In this document: piece by piece, positions 1 through 12,757 of the stretch
How positions within the stretch are numbered: position 1 is the first letter of the stretch
Layout: each line of letters opens with the position of its first letter
Assembly: GCA_016801885.1 (NCBI GenBank)
Contig: CM028888.1
Coordinates: 14,059,170-14,123,169, forward strand
Length of the DNA stretch: 64,000 nt
From: Toxotes chatareus
Lineage: Eukaryota > Chordata > Actinopteri > Toxotidae
Reading direction: 5' to 3'
Position numbers and translations under genes: made by a program
Notes under the pieces: generated by a model
The model's database searches: none
Seen by the model: only the letters and a program-made list of their open reading frames with translations
What the model was told of the DNA's origin: nothing

Positions 1-477
1 TATGGAGATTTATTTCTGGTCTACCTTGCCTTTAAAACTCTGTACATGAAATACAAAAGTAATAATATTTTGTAGGATACAGTTGTGATTTGAATATTTT
101 CATCCACTAATTAACAGCTGTTAGTTAAAGATAAGGAAATGTATGTTTCATAGTGTTTGAAATACAAACTTGAACCCTCCAAACACGAATGATGAACTGT
201 AATAACAAGGAATTCAGGTATGTTTTGCATATTTAAACTTAATTACTGTGACTACTGAGTTACTAATCAGGTCCTTGTTATGTGTGTTCCTGATGGAGCT
301 TGTCTGTCGTTCGGGCCTGAGTTTGTTCTGCTTCACTCACTTCACTCTGTGGGATTAGCTCTTGTTTTGTGTTTGTCAGCACAGCGGTTCAATTCAACAG
401 TGTTGTCCTGTGAATCAGGCTTTTGTTGTTGAGTGCGATGCTCCACTCTAACCTGCATGTGTCCCCCTGTCCTTCAG

Positions 478-618
478 ACTGGCAGATTGCCACCCTGGTG
501 CTGCTGGTGGCCGGCGCCGTGGCAACTCTGGTGGCCTTTTTGGTGGCCCTTATTTCCCTCTGCCGGGGGACTCAGAGACAACACTACCGCACTGTGGCCG
601 TGTTCCTCTTCACTGCAG
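478..618 (+). CDS. tmem47: tmem47 penultimate coding exon
   Basis: The acceptor is a pyrimidine-rich tract ending ccttcag at 471-477, and the donor is GTACGC at 619. It enters with 2 nt of a split Asp codon and leaves with 1 nt of a split Val codon. It encodes WQIATLVLLVAG through RTVAVFLFTA, which is one membrane segment and the start of the next. Confidence 0.88.
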
Positions 619-3600
619 GTACGCCTTTCTCTCCTTTGCCATCACCTTCCCCTCACGCAATTTCTCAAGACATCTGCACTTTTTCATTTTGTATGAATGT
701 TTATCCAGTGTTCCAACATGTGGTACCCTCTCACATTTGGAAACAGAAGGACGGCACATATGCATACACCACAACCGCAACAATTTCCATATAGACAGTG
801 TCTATAGTGTTCCAGTGCTCACAACAAATAAAAGGGTGCAGAAGAAAAGAAGCAGCTGAATGAGACTTCCTGGTTGAGCTCATTTTTTCTGTGGTGTGGA
901 GTCTGGGGAGCTGCTTGCTCAAGCGCCAAGAAAAAGTAGCCACAGAATTTACAGGCCGACACAGTGAAGTCACTGAGTGAAAAAAAAAAAAAAAAAGACG
1001 CCACCACAGACTCCTCACCCAGCACTGCCTCATAGTTGGACTGCACTTTTCCTGTATGCTTTTCTGAGAACGTCCCTCGCTTGAAACCAAACATTGACCC
1101 TGCTGAGGGAGGATCTATCTATAAAACATATAATTAAAATGAAAGGTTTAACAGTTAAGACACATTGTTCCATATACTACACAGGCGTTGTAATAACTGA
1201 CTCGTAGCCTGTGCTCCTTACTCTACTTTAACAACAGTAATGAAACACTAACCACTTACCACGTCTTAACTCGTGCCCAGTTCCAGTTTTGGCGGTTTCC
1301 AAAACAGAATTGGATTATATTAAAAAAACAGATATCCTGTTCTGTATCACTAATAATGATCCTTCTCCTGCAGTTTTACATCATGTAGGCTAAACTTAAA
1401 GGAGTAGTCGGGAAATCGATACACTTACTGGGTTTCTTGATGTAAGTTTCTGTAGATAAGAAGATTGGTCTCTCTTACATCCGTTATGTATCCTGTTTGT
1501 TATGTGTCCAAAGACTACAGTACATATGTGGTATTGCTGTAAAAATCGCCATCAAACAATGGGCGATACAACCAGTATTTTATATTTGTTGTACTTCATA
1601 GATTAGACAGTATGAGTGGAACAATAAGATCAATAGTAATATATGATGTTGTCAAACTGTGCAGAAAATCTACCTTTGAAGGTCATGTAAGTGAAATGAG
1701 AGGGATTTTTGTCTTGTTCTGTTCCTGAAAACGTCAGTCACAAAGCACCAGTGTGTTCAGTCGACTTTAATGGCCACGTCTTTGAATGTTAGCCATTTAC
1801 TGAAAAGCGTGGGAATGCAGTGTTATCCTTTCCTGTGTGTAATTGCTTTAAGCGCCTTGCGAGAAGAAGGTCTCCATACAGGCACACAGTCCTCTGCAAA
1901 GCAGCAGCAGCAGAAGGGGTGGTTTGTTAAATGCCCCTTGGCAGCACCATGGCTGTGTGGTATTTATTTTCTGTCCAGAAATATGACCTCAGCGGACTAC
2001 GAGCTCAGTCTGGGCTCCATCAACACCACCACATTCTTGGACTGCCATCGGTCCTCCTGCACGCCCACTGCTCCATCCTGTAGGAAGGAAAGGTGGAGCC
2101 ATAGTCACACAAAGTCCTTTCCTCAAGAGTCACCCATAGCATGCACGAGAAGGAACTGCTGTGAGAGCAGACCACAGTACGCCTTTGATCACGCACGTGC
2201 GCGTACAGTCACAGTGACGCCAGCGCATGTACCACCGGTAGTTCATGGTCCTGAATGATTTAAAGGAAAACTGATTCACAATGTTGGCAGTAACAAAGTC
2301 ATTTTCTTTTTGACATTTCAAGGTCAAAATAATAATGACAATTGTTAGAAAAGCATGTTCTGCCATATTTGACAAAGGGAAGGAACTGCACAGACTTTAC
2401 TTCTGGGTGTGGAAATGTGCCTTTTACGTCAGTCACTGCCAGGGAAGAAAGACAGGCCACTTCAAAAGAGTCCTTACTTTCCTCTGAACATGAAGTCCAC
2501 AGGGAGATTTGTCATACAAAGATGGTTGTCTTTGAAAAGTGTTTTTGTCTTTTTATGGAGATGTCAGGCGAGGTGAGAAATAGAAATACATTTTATGCTA
2601 AAACATATCCTGTCACATCGTGTTAAATCATTTTTAAAAAATTAATTCGTATTATAATCTCAGAAGAAGCACAGTATTTTTATTTTTTGTTTGTTTGTTT
2701 TAAAGACATCACAAGTGAAGAGTAATTAATTTATCACAACTTTCACATCTCGCTTTTGATTCCAATGCTTTTATGCAGCAGAGTAATAAACATTATGGTA
2801 CTAAGAAGTCAAGGATGTAAATAGTCAGTGCTCAGTGAGAGAGGATTAGAACGGCATTAACCTGTTTTGACGTCCATCTTCATTCATCTACAGGCTCCTA
2901 AAAACTCAGTATTTTCAGTGTTATTCCTGTCATGGTAAATCTTCACAGGTTCATTTTGATGAAACACTGACTTGAAGAAGATAATCACTTTATATAACCA
3001 GTCTCTGGTTACCTTCAGTGACTCTCGGGTTTGCAGACACTGAAAAACACCTTCCTTCTCTTTTTATCCTTCAGCCTCTTTTCATGACCAGCCACAATCA
3101 CATTTCTGCCTTTACAGCAGTGTGTTAGTTCTCAGATCTGTGTTTTTTACATGCGCAAGGCCATTTGCGTCACATGTTTTTGACTTGAATGGTGCATTTC
3201 TATGGACTAAATGGCTTGTGATTGCCGAAAGCACAAACCTACTCACAAAGATGTGAAATGAGGTGAATCGGGTTCACAGATCTTTTTTTTAAATCTTGAA
3301 AATAACGATTACACTCAGAGTGGGACAAAAGCAATGAAGAATGTGGAAAGAAGAAAAGAAAACTTTGAAAGTTTAACAAATAAAGAGTAAAAATACCGAT
3401 GTGTTGAGGAAGCAGGAGTGTTCACAGCAGCAGAACTAGAATGATTAAAGCTGATTTGTGCAGAAAGGGCACAAGTGCAGTAAAACATTAGGTAAAGTAG
3501 AACCTACTATACTTTCAATTATAGCTTTTTTTTAATTATGGTTCTTGCAACAGTAATAAAATATAGTGACAGCAGTTGTAGCAGAGTAGTAGTTGTAAGG

Positions 3601-4453
3601 ATTTCTATATATGTGCTGCTGTAACAGTGTAATTTCCCCATTGTGGGACTATTAAAGGTTTATCTTATCTTTATCTTATCTTGAAATGTGGGGGTAGCAG
3701 GATGTGCTAAAAGGTTCATGAGCGATAATGAAGAATAAAAAAGGATTAGAAATAAATATAAATATAATATTATTATTATTATAAATAAACATGAAAAATG
3801 TTTATCATAAATATATAGACATATATGTACACATGTAAATATATGTAATGTATATAATGAGAAGTTTAGGCAGACAGACAAGAGAAGTATAGGCAGATTA
3901 CAGTATATAATAAAAATTGTTCACTGTTTAACAGTATTATAGATATATAGACATATACTGCAGAAGTAGTATAGAAGTGTGATTAGAATCATTTGTGTTG
4001 AGTAGTGTTGGTGGCAGAGGTGGAGTAGGTGTAGTACTGATAATAGAAATAGAACTGAGAGCACTGCAGTGGTGTGTAGGTGGTCGAACGTAACAATTTC
4101 AGCTAGTGATTAATTATATTATTTATTAATGTGCAGATTATTTTCTCTATAAAATGTCAGAGAGGTGAAAAATGCTAAAGCCCAAATATGTTCAGCAAGA
4201 GGTGAAGTCATGTGATTTAAAATCTGTAAGGAATAAGAGTATCTTATGTTCGACTCTCTTTTTGGTTGCAGTGGTCCTGCAGGCCTGCGCTCTGGTCCTC
4301 TACCCAATCAAGTTCATAGACGGAACGGTTCTCCAGACCTATCACGAGTTCAACTGGGGCTACGGGCTCGGCTGGGGAGCCACCATCTTCATGTTGGGCG
4401 GAGGGATCCTCTTCTGCCTGCGGACGGACATATACGAGGATGCAATGTACTGA
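478..4453 (+). CDS. tmem47: tmem47 (transmembrane protein 47), 3' part: exons 478-618 and 4272-4453
   Basis: Two exons join in frame (141 + 182 nt) to give the last 107 residues of a TMEM47-like protein; the N-terminal exon with the first membrane segment lies upstream of the window. The first exon opens with DWQIATLVLLVAGAV and spans a membrane helix. The second continues with VVLQACALVLYPIKFI, then YHEFNWGYGLGWGATIF and a last helix GGGILFCL, ending in YEDAMY and TGA at 4451-4453. These blocks closely resemble vertebrate TMEM47, a PMP22/EMP/claudin-related four-pass protein of cell junctions. From family knowledge it acts at adherens/tight junctions; the sequence shows only the membrane topology. 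The tail has the charged stretch RTDIYEDAMY instead of the mammalian ending. A teleost-specific paralogue cannot be excluded. The join G|TG across the 3.65-kb intron restores the family sequence. Confidence 0.9.
619..4271 (+). other. tmem47 last intron
   Basis: This 3.65-kb GT/AG intron has no coding exon. It holds an A tract near 980-994, AT-rich DNA (3740-3960) and a LINE-type 3' tail near 3600-3680. Short open frames, including one of 162 codons at 1770-2258, show no recognisable domain. Confidence 0.6.
3595..3682 (+). repeat. LINE 3'-tail-like sequence ending in (TTATC)n
   Basis: The text gtaatttccccattgtggg, then attaaaggtttatc, then repeated ttatc units resembles the well-known 3' end of fish non-LTR elements (aatttcccc...gg..attaaagtatctatc). 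No coding remnant is recognised upstream, so this is probably a heavily 5'-truncated copy. Confidence 0.5.
4272..4453 (+). CDS. tmem47: tmem47 last coding exon
   Basis: The acceptor is tttttggttgcag, ending at 4271. The exon encodes VVLQACALVLYPIKFIDG through YEDAMY and stops at TGA 4451-4453. It is the most conserved part of the family. Confidence 0.92.
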
Positions 4454-5270
4454 GTCCTGTGCCAAACCTCCGCCGCTGGAAATACACACATAAACAACCA
4501 CACTCACACACACACAAATTCCCATACAGGAGGTGTGCTACTTTTCTTCTCTCTGCACACGGCCAATGCGTATGTGAGCACAGACCCTGTTTCTCTCTTT
4601 CTCTTGCTGTCTTGCTCTCTCTGTTATTTTTAGACAGGTTGTGAAGGCCTAATTTAGGCCAGGGCTGTTTGAATAGGACCTCCACTCCCCCCACCTCCCC
4701 CCTCACCCTTTCCCCACGTGCAGCTAGTGGGTCCCTCAGCCCTGCCGGTTTCAGCAAGCGTTGAGGTGGCAAAGCTAAAGCACAGAGAGCTTTCTGGACA
4801 GACACGAGCCTCCGATGCTGGACGTTTCCACTGTACGTTGACCTGGATCTCTATTGTCCGAGAAACAGGGCAGTAGATTCTCAGCACAGACGTGATTGTG
4901 CAGTGGCTGAACATTTAAAGGGACTGACGTATCTCCGCATTTCCTTTTTTTTTTTTTTTTTTTTGTAGCATTTCATGAGGACAAGCTTGTTGTTAATGTA
5001 TTTATGGCACCATTTCCCACTTTATAAATATTGAAAACCTGAACTTGTCCCTCCATGTGTTCTAGCTGAAACATATCTAGTATAGCTACGCCTTCTGATA
5101 TTAGAAGTGTAAACTAGTCAGCTTTGATATATTGATATGCTGAAGCTATTGAGTGTTTGTAGTTTGTTTGGAAACTCACACTAGTTTGTCTTGAAGGAAA
5201 ATGTAAATGTGTACAAAGTATTTCTACATGAAGGAAAATCCAGAATAAACAGCTGTAGTTTTGGGAGTTT
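4454..5270 (+). other. tmem47: tmem47 3'UTR with AATAAA poly(A) signal
   Basis: Non-coding sequence follows the stop codon. It holds short CA repeats (4486-4520), a T20 tract (4945-4964) and a canonical AATAAA at 5244-5249, so cleavage is expected about 15-25 nt later. The end position is inferred. Confidence 0.6.
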
Positions 5271-8200
5271 GAATTATTGTTGAAAAAAAATTTTCAGTGC
5301 TATGATGTGGAATCCTTACCCCTTACATCCTCTATGAACTGACCTGCAACAGAATTTGAAGAGGGGAAATATAATAAGCCACACCAGGCTGTTTAAAGAC
5401 GCATCACTAGGTTGCTTGCTCGCAACTTGTTGGTGTGTGAAAATAGGACGCACTGGATGAAACACAAGTAGCAACATAAAATGTTTTATTGCTAACGACA
5501 AGACACGTTTCAGTTACATTTTACAACTGCCTGACACATGATGTCATGTAATTAGGAGAGACATTTTTACTACGATGTCAGATTATTGGCTCGTAAAGGA
5601 TAAATATTCACGAGGGCTTATATTTAGGCTTGTGTTTATTAAACAGTACAGCGGTGCACCGAGACATTAGTTTCTCTGCACTGCTGAAACAAAAAATGTG
5701 AAAACTTGATGTTTTTTAGTCTTGTAAAGGCTTAAAGCTTTTCAGTTTCTTAGTGTATGAGTTTTAAAAAATCGATATTATTTCCCCAGGCGTTTTGTGT
5801 AAAACAGAAGGTGCTGCCACACTCGAGCAGCTTGGTGTGAAGTCTTTTTTTTTTCCTGAACTCCACAGAGTTCAAACTGCAACAGCTGGTTTCTGGAAAG
5901 AATCTTTCCAAAGGGATAAGCAATTTCCGCAACTACTGCAGCAGCAGTGTGTGAAAACTCCCCAGCTGTGGACAATATTTACGCCACAATCAACAGCTGC
6001 AAGGGAACAAGACACAAAAAACTTCACCGTGTGAACCTGATGTTCAGATTCTATGAAGAGTGTAATGGTGTGTGAGGTGTGTGAGGTGTCAGGTCAGTGG
6101 CCGTCTTATAATAGCATTGACCTCTCGGGAATCTTTTAAAAATGACTTACTAGTCAAAGGTGACGTGGTTACACAACATGGCATCAGACAAAGCGCACAT
6201 CATACATTTCCTAAAGCATGACACAGATTTGATCACACTACTTTCTTGTCCCACACACTGTACATGTAAAGTGTGTTGTGTTTGGTTAAACATTAGAACA
6301 CAAAGCGAAATATGTTTTTACAATGAGGGAACTTGGCTCTTTCGAAAAGTGGAACATTGACTCAGGACATTTAAAAAATAAATGTATTCTACTGCAGCAG
6401 AAAGTTTTACAACTTTCAGGATACGCTCACGCCCACGCTACATCAGTTAAACCAGACAATTTGCAAATCTATTTCCCACTGCAGGTTTTCTCTGTTTTTA
6501 TTCGGAGGGAAGAAGATTTTAAATTCTGTACTCTCTAATTTTGGTGTGTTGTAAAGGTCAAAGGTCAAAATGTCAGTGGGTACTCATTCTCAGCAATCCA
6601 CCCACACACAGTCACTGCTTTTTCTGCATTACATGTCCCTGCATTGTGAAGAGGCATATTGGCACTGGTGGAGTTTTCCAGTAAATATAAGATGATCAGA
6701 CTCAGTTTACTTGGGGCACCATATTTGACCACACCTACGCTAAAAACTCAAAAGTTTCCCCCCACCAAGTGATCAGACTCGATAGTACCTGGTGCTGCGA
6801 GGCTGTGAGAGCTGTCAAAAATCATGAGAACAAAAGCCAAAGTTGAGATTCTGTCTTTCAACGGAGAGGTGACGTTCCAGCTGCAGCTTGTTAAATTAAA
6901 CAAATGCTGATCCAAAATCAATGATGCATTTTACAGCGGTTTGTTTATATTCATTCTTTCTCTGGAGAAAAAAAAATTGTTTCATTTGAATCGTTTACTT
7001 TTTGTTAAGCTAGAAAGGAAAACAAGCTTGATGCCTGCATGCTTGTCTGAGCACAAGAAAAACAAAGGACTCTAGTATGGCTTACCTGAAACAATAACCC
7101 AGAATTGTCGTAATCATTTATATAATGAAATTCTAAAGTAATTTTTTCATACGTGCAGCTGAGGATAATTCTGTTCCTCTGCAGCAGCTGCTGCTGCTAC
7201 ATTCTCTCATCTCTGAATACTTAGGATATGACCACAGCTTTCCACACCACTGCAGAGAATTGGATCAACTTACTGTAAGTCAGCAAAGGAAAAAAAAAAC
7301 AAACAAAACTTTTACCGTAGTTGTCACGACAGACGACACATTTGGTTGTGAATCTCATGCCATGGCCCTTGGAGAGTAGTCTGACCCCTGGGTGCAGTAA
7401 CCAGCCAGGCCCTGCACACTTTCACTCTGCAGGGACAGATTCCAGTTACTGAGCCCGGGGGACAGAGACAGAAACATGGGGCTCTGACACCTTGTTGCCT
7501 GAGGAGGGAAATAGTTGTTTCAGTGATATTCATATTCACAGATTTACTGAAAATTCAAGAAAATAGTGACTGAAAACCTGGGGTTGTCCAGCTCCTCGTG
7601 TGATCCTCAGCAGTGGAAGTCCTCCGCAGACTAGTGAGGCAAATAAATGGACTGAAAAGTAACGTCTGGGCTATACATTACCCTCCTACCAAACCTCTGT
7701 CAAGCTTGGCTCCACCAAAATTACATATTAACCCGAAAAAGGTTACGCACTTCTCCTCCACTATCAGCTTGTGCTGCCCTGCAGTACCCTTGGTCCCGAT
7801 AAACCCCAGCACTGTGCGTGGAAAACCTGTTGTGTGAATATAAGTCAAGTTACATGACTACCATTTGTGTGTCTCTTCAGAATAATTCAGTCATCATTCA
7901 GTGAGCTGCATACCAGTCATTGTCTGCTGTTTTGTCACACAGCAAGGGTGCTTTCATTTGGATGAGACACAGCAGCTTCTATTCACCCGTGGCACAAAAA
8001 TGAGAAATATCAGTGTGAGCATGCTTTATTATTAATTTATTTATTAGTTTCTCTAATGTACTCTCTGCCGATTCATTTTAAAAGAATGCTAGAAAGAATG
8101 CTTTTTTTTAGCCATTATAAACCATGTGGCTTAACCAAGAGAGAAGACAACTAACCATAGACACACATGAAGAGTCCAGTATGAACAAGGCAGCCTGGTG

Positions 8201-8684
8201 TGGGAAGCAGTCAGCTGTTTAGCTGACCTTGTGGATGTCAATGAATGTTGGATCAAACACTGAAAAACAGCAGTCAGCCTGGAGTCAGATGGTTACTTTC
8301 CCAACATGAAAGAAAATATCATGTTGAGGAACTTCTATATTTAATGTATGTTCACACTGCAAATTGACTAGTGTGGTGAGATCAATATGTATTGCACAGT
8401 GCCACAGAATAGTGCTATCTGTGTTAATAAGGACAAGGAACATACCTGCACACTGAATCACAGCTTTCTTTGGCTTTATTACAGCGCTTGTCTTCCTCTG
8501 GCAAATACACACCTGTAGGTAGTAAGAGATGACAAGTGGCGTCTAAAGCAATTAATCAAATTTATATGTGCACATGTAACACATTTCATTTATGAACGAA
8601 CATGGTTGGGTGCTATTGTTGATGCGGACACTAGAGGGCATCATGAGCATAACAAAATTAATACCATACACACTGGTGTTCTGC
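5271..8684. other. intergenic, nothing recognised
   Basis: This stretch separates the tmem47 poly(A) site from the THAP-bearing repeat. I found no exon, RNA gene or clear repeat on either strand. The open frames are short and lack family signatures. Confidence 0.5.
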
Positions 8685-8707
8685 CTGTGTGTGTGTGTGT
8701 GTGTGTG
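8685..8707. repeat. (GT)n microsatellite
   Basis: An uninterrupted GT dinucleotide run lies just before the left end of the THAP-bearing repeat. Confidence 0.9.
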
Positions 8708-9109
8708 GCCCAAATCCAGTTAATTTGGACTCCTTGGCCCCAGGACCAAGGGGGGAGTTGTAGGTTTCAGCAGTGAGGATCACTTCCACGTTCAAAAAGC
8801 TGCAGTTCCTCGGCTGCCGCTGGGGGCTGGCTCCAGAAGTGAGCAATTCTCCATTGACCCCCATGTTAAAATAGCAAACTTTACAGCCTAAAAAAACATT
8901 ATTATTATTATTGAGGCTTAAAATTCCTACATAAATTAGGCCGTGATTGAGTGACAGCCCCATAGACAGGCACTGGCAGTTAGCTCTTTGCTAAAGCATC
9001 GGCTGGGCTAGGCAGCTACATCTAGAGGCCTCCGGCTACCTCCAGCGGTTGACAGGGGCTGCAGTGTCCGTGTTTGTTTGCCAATGTTTGGATAGGTTTT
9101 TGTGACAAT

Positions 9110-9179
9110 ATGGCTTGTTGTAGTGTAGACTGTACTAACCGACCGTCGAGTAGGAGGAGTCTGTGTTGCAGTTTTTACG
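9110..9179 (+). pseudogene. THAP-domain first exon remnant in repeat copy 1
   Basis: The ATG opens MACCSVDCTNRPSSRRS. The spacing C-x3/4-C followed by NR is how THAP zinc fingers start. A GTAAGT donor follows directly at 9180. Relative to copy 2 there is a 5-nt length difference after RPS, so the two copies leave the exon in different phases and at least one is frameshifted. The other half of the domain (C-x2-H) would be in a downstream exon that I do not see. Confidence 0.5.
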
Positions 9180-10121
9180 GTAAGTAAATTTCTCACTATT
9201 TTACCTGGATGTTTGCACTAATTAGCATCTATTAGCATATTTTTGCTGCTGGCTTATGACTTAATTGCCGATTTCTGGTCGCTGCTGATACAGATAGAGG
9301 ACCGGAGCAGCTAATGTTAGGAACGCTGTTGCGGTGTGTTCCGTGCTCTCAGAGTCCTTGCAGGAATACTAGGCTACAATTTTATTTCGTCTCATTTTTT
9401 GTTGTTTAAAAAGTCTGACATTGCATGGACAGAGCAGCTCCGTCAGTAAGCGGCTGCTGTTGTTTGTGTGCTGCTGTAAGTGGATAGTGTGTGGAGGCAG
9501 CGGTGAAAGCCGGTAAATATCAAATATTAAACATTTTAATATATTATTATTATCATTATTTTTATTGTTATCATTAATAATAATGACAACAACAGAAACA
9601 ATAATAATAATAATGTTTTTAACGTTTTAATATATTTATTAATATGAAATAATTATTGTTTCACGGTTAAATAGGTTAGAAATAAATTTCCCCCCACAAC
9701 TCCACCAAACCCTGCAGCTCCACCTAAAACCTCTATCTGACACAGTCATGTTTAAAACACAGCAGCAACATTATGATCTCTGTTGTATGCTGTGTGTCGC
9801 GGTTACACGGGGTCGAGCTAGTCGGTTAGGACTCGGGGACTGTCATGTGGTGGATGTAGCTGCGTGTAGCTGCGTGTAGCTGCCGCTTAGCTTGTTAGCC
9901 TAGCTGATTACCTGAGTAGCCTTAGGCAAACTTGGTTGCTCCGAGCTAAGTGGCCAGGTTCTCGGCCGGCTGACCCGTAGAGTAACCGCCTCTTCGCCAC
10001 ATATGGAAAGTACACTCCCACTAAAGTCCAAGATGGCGCAGCTCAAATGCCCAGGGTTTGGTCACAAAACCGACTCCCTGAAACCAATGGGTGACGTCAC
10101 AGGTGCTACGTCCATGTTTAT

Positions 10122-10273
10122 AGGGCCGTGTGGCTGCAGGTTTTTGTTCCAACCAACCACCAGCACACCAGACTTGACTCATTTAATCAACTGATCTCAG
10201 TCTTCAGACAGTTGATTGGTCAAACTGTGTGCTCTTCATTGGTTGGAACAAAAATCTGCAGCCACATGGCCCT
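10122..10273. mobile_element. palindromic MITE inserted in repeat copy 1
   Basis: The left arm (10122-10156, starting agggccgtgtggctgcag) and right arm (10239-10273) are inverted repeats of 35 bp with two mismatches, separated by about 82 bp. The host copy reads tccatgttta on the left and resumes ttatacagtctatg at about 10299, while copy 2 is uninterrupted there. A further 25 bp right of the palindrome is also absent from copy 2. The family is unknown. Confidence 0.75.
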
Positions 10274-10312
10274 TTGTGGAATAGTTTGGACACCCGTTTT
10301 ATACAGTCTATG

Positions 10313-12669
10313 CCGAGGGACACAAAATGGACGCCAAAAGGCAAAAGTGGCTCCTCGATGTGTGAAATGAAAGGAATCTGGTTGCAGCCATGTATCCTTA
10401 TTTCTAAGGTCTTGCTGTAACTGTATTTAAAATAAATACAGCTTTGAAAATGGAGCCTCCTAGAGGTACTGTGTGATTAAAAATAACAATAAGAAGAAGA
10501 ATTGTTTGACTTGCAGGTTGAAATGTTATAAAAATATTCTGATATTGTGAAAATTTGAGGAAAATTATGTTCAAAATAATCTGATAAGGCTGCTACAAAA
10601 GCATTGATTGTTGTCATTGCTTTTGACTGGTTATACAAATGTACCATGCTACATAAATAATGAATAGAGTTACACATTGGTTATGCCATTTCAGTCCCCA
10701 GGGTTATGTAGATGTTAAATAGTGTATTTTTACTGAAGCATTTTCACTTTAAGAAGTAAATTAGCACGTACGTCTGCCACAGTTAATTGTTCCATATAAA
10801 TGCATCCAGTGGACCTTACCAACGTTGAAAGTTCAGCTTGATAAGCCTCCACCACACTAATATGCTTTTCACCTTTTCTGAGAAGAGACAGCTTTCATTT
10901 AGGAAAGAAATTCGGGAGGTTCAGTTGATGTGATCAGTTTCAGCTATAGCCCTACTTAGTGTTCCTTAACAAACCTTTTTGAAATAATTTGCAATACTAC
11001 ATCTCATAGTACCTTCAATAGTAGATTCATTTATTTGAAATAGGCCATAAAGTGAAACAGGAATAAAAAATAAACAAAACAAACATTGCCCATATCCAGT
11101 GGTTGGTTTGACATTTTGGGTATCTCATTTCACTGTATGAATCAGGTACTAGTAAAGTACTTTTGTTTCCCAGCACCCAAAGTGCAAAAAATACTTTCTA
11201 CTAAAATGCCCAATTGTTACTGTAGTTTTGTTTTCTTACACTGTACATAGATTTAAGTATGAATAGGAAAAGTAAACGTTTTTTTAAATTTTCTATTACC
11301 TAGGAACACATATCAAATGCTGCACATGAAACAATGAGGTGAAGAACACCAAACACCCAAAAATCCCATTAAGTATAAGTATACTGTGTAAAATACATTC
11401 ATTCATAATGTTTAAGTAATAGGCAGTATTACGGTAAATATAAAAGGTCCTCATCATTCACAATTCCCAGAGTCATACTTGTAGAAATAACAGCACTGGC
11501 TCAAATTGGAATTATTTTGATGAGGATGGTTATTACAAAACATTTAACACATAAAGTAAGAGTTCATAATAGTCCAACATGACATTAGAAAGTGAGGTTG
11601 TGTGTGATATGTCCATTTTTTGCAGTTTCTTAATTACTTTTTATTCTAAGTTGTTAAGAAAAGACAGATGGTCGGGTACCTGGATGTCATGTACATTTCT
11701 GATTAAAAATGATGCATTAAGGTCATTTAAAGGTAATGACAACATTCAACTACACTATTCAATATAAGGAAATGTACCAAAGTTAAAGGAAGGGTAGGAC
11801 ATTTCGTGTCAGCTACATTGTTTGGCAGTCATGTTGAATTATAATTTAAACCCTTCAAGACAAAAACAAAAAAACAACCTAAAAGTGGCAAGGTGGTGTG
11901 GCATTAAAACCCTCTGACACAGTCATTTCTCCTGTACTAACCTCTTTAAAGAAATATATACCTCTAAGTTGCACTATAAATTCTGCAGTTTGCAATAAAG
12001 ACATTGTACAAAACCATTTCACATGTTTAATCCCTGTATACTGGATTTAGACATAATAAAATCTACCTGGCAAGGGTTGAGGCAATAGGTAAACAATTAA
12101 ACAAGAAAAACTTAAAACAGATTTAAAAAAAAAAAAAAAAAAATCTCCATAACATGAAATGAACCTACAGTGATTGGATCACCTGGCAAGTGATTTGGAA
12201 AAATAGACCACCAAAAGAACACCAAAAACCAATTCCCATAGAGTAAATACCTGCTTCTGAACAAAACATCTGCAAAATATATTCTCTCCTGACTAACTCA
12301 GCTGGCAAGCCTGGTAGCAAAAAGTAAACAACATTTTGGAGTAGATCATACAAATTTCAGCATAAAAGCATAAAAATGTTAATAAAAAAACAAGCACAGT
12401 TCATCATACTTGAATAATATAATACTGTTTGTAAAAGTTATATTTTTGTAAATAACTCACTTTAACTTTCAGTCTAAACATGCAGTGTCTTCAGTAATGT
12501 GTCAGCATTGGCGACAATTTCAGTTGATGACTGTGTGGCATCTTTGAGTGCTTCATAGTGTGATTTTCAATCAAAGACCCTGAAAAATTAGAGAGGTGAA
12601 GTGCAACAATAAAACATCTGTCAGAGGTGCTGTGCATGAGCGAAGAACATGCAGGTTTTTCTTGTCTTT
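10313..12669 (-). other. AT-rich flank, partly il13ra2 3'UTR
   Basis: There is no coding exon here. Downstream of the il13ra2 stop on the minus strand, AATAAA occurs as tttatt at 11640-11645 and 11030-11035; either could serve as poly(A) signal. An A20 tract sits at 12124-12143. The UTR boundary is not determinable from sequence alone. Confidence 0.4.
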
Positions 12670-12757
12670 TCAGACCTCCGCCATTGTAATAACTGAATTC
12701 CTGGCAAACAGGGTGGTGAGCAGAGAATCCGGCTTCTTCTCTTGTTTTGATCTCCTC
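12670..12757 (-). CDS. il13ra2: il13ra2 coding exon 9 (cytoplasmic tail, stop)
   Basis: The exon encodes LRRSKQEKKPDSLLTTLFAR then NSVITMAEV and TGA (12672-12670). It joins exon 8 through a split Leu codon. Confidence 0.87.

Larger units (their letters stand above)
8750..10312 (+). mobile_element. THAP-exon-bearing dispersed repeat, copy 1
   Basis: This segment is closely similar and collinear with 40465-41518. Both begin with a run of G followed by taggtttcag and the phrase ggctccagaagtgagcaatt. Both end with gtgacgtcac, gtgctacgtccatg and ttatacagtctatg. Copy 1 lacks about 100 bp present in copy 2 (near 8900). It has about 430 bp (9530-9965) absent from copy 2, and a palindromic MITE near its right end. 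Inside is a short reading frame resembling the start of a THAP zinc finger, followed by a splice donor. The edges strongly resemble a very common teleost DNA repeat, but I cannot name the superfamily, and no transposase catalytic region is visible. Confidence 0.8.

Noticed and set aside
1770..2258. 162-codon open frame in the tmem47 intron
   Set aside because: No domain, no splice context and mixed composition; most likely chance.
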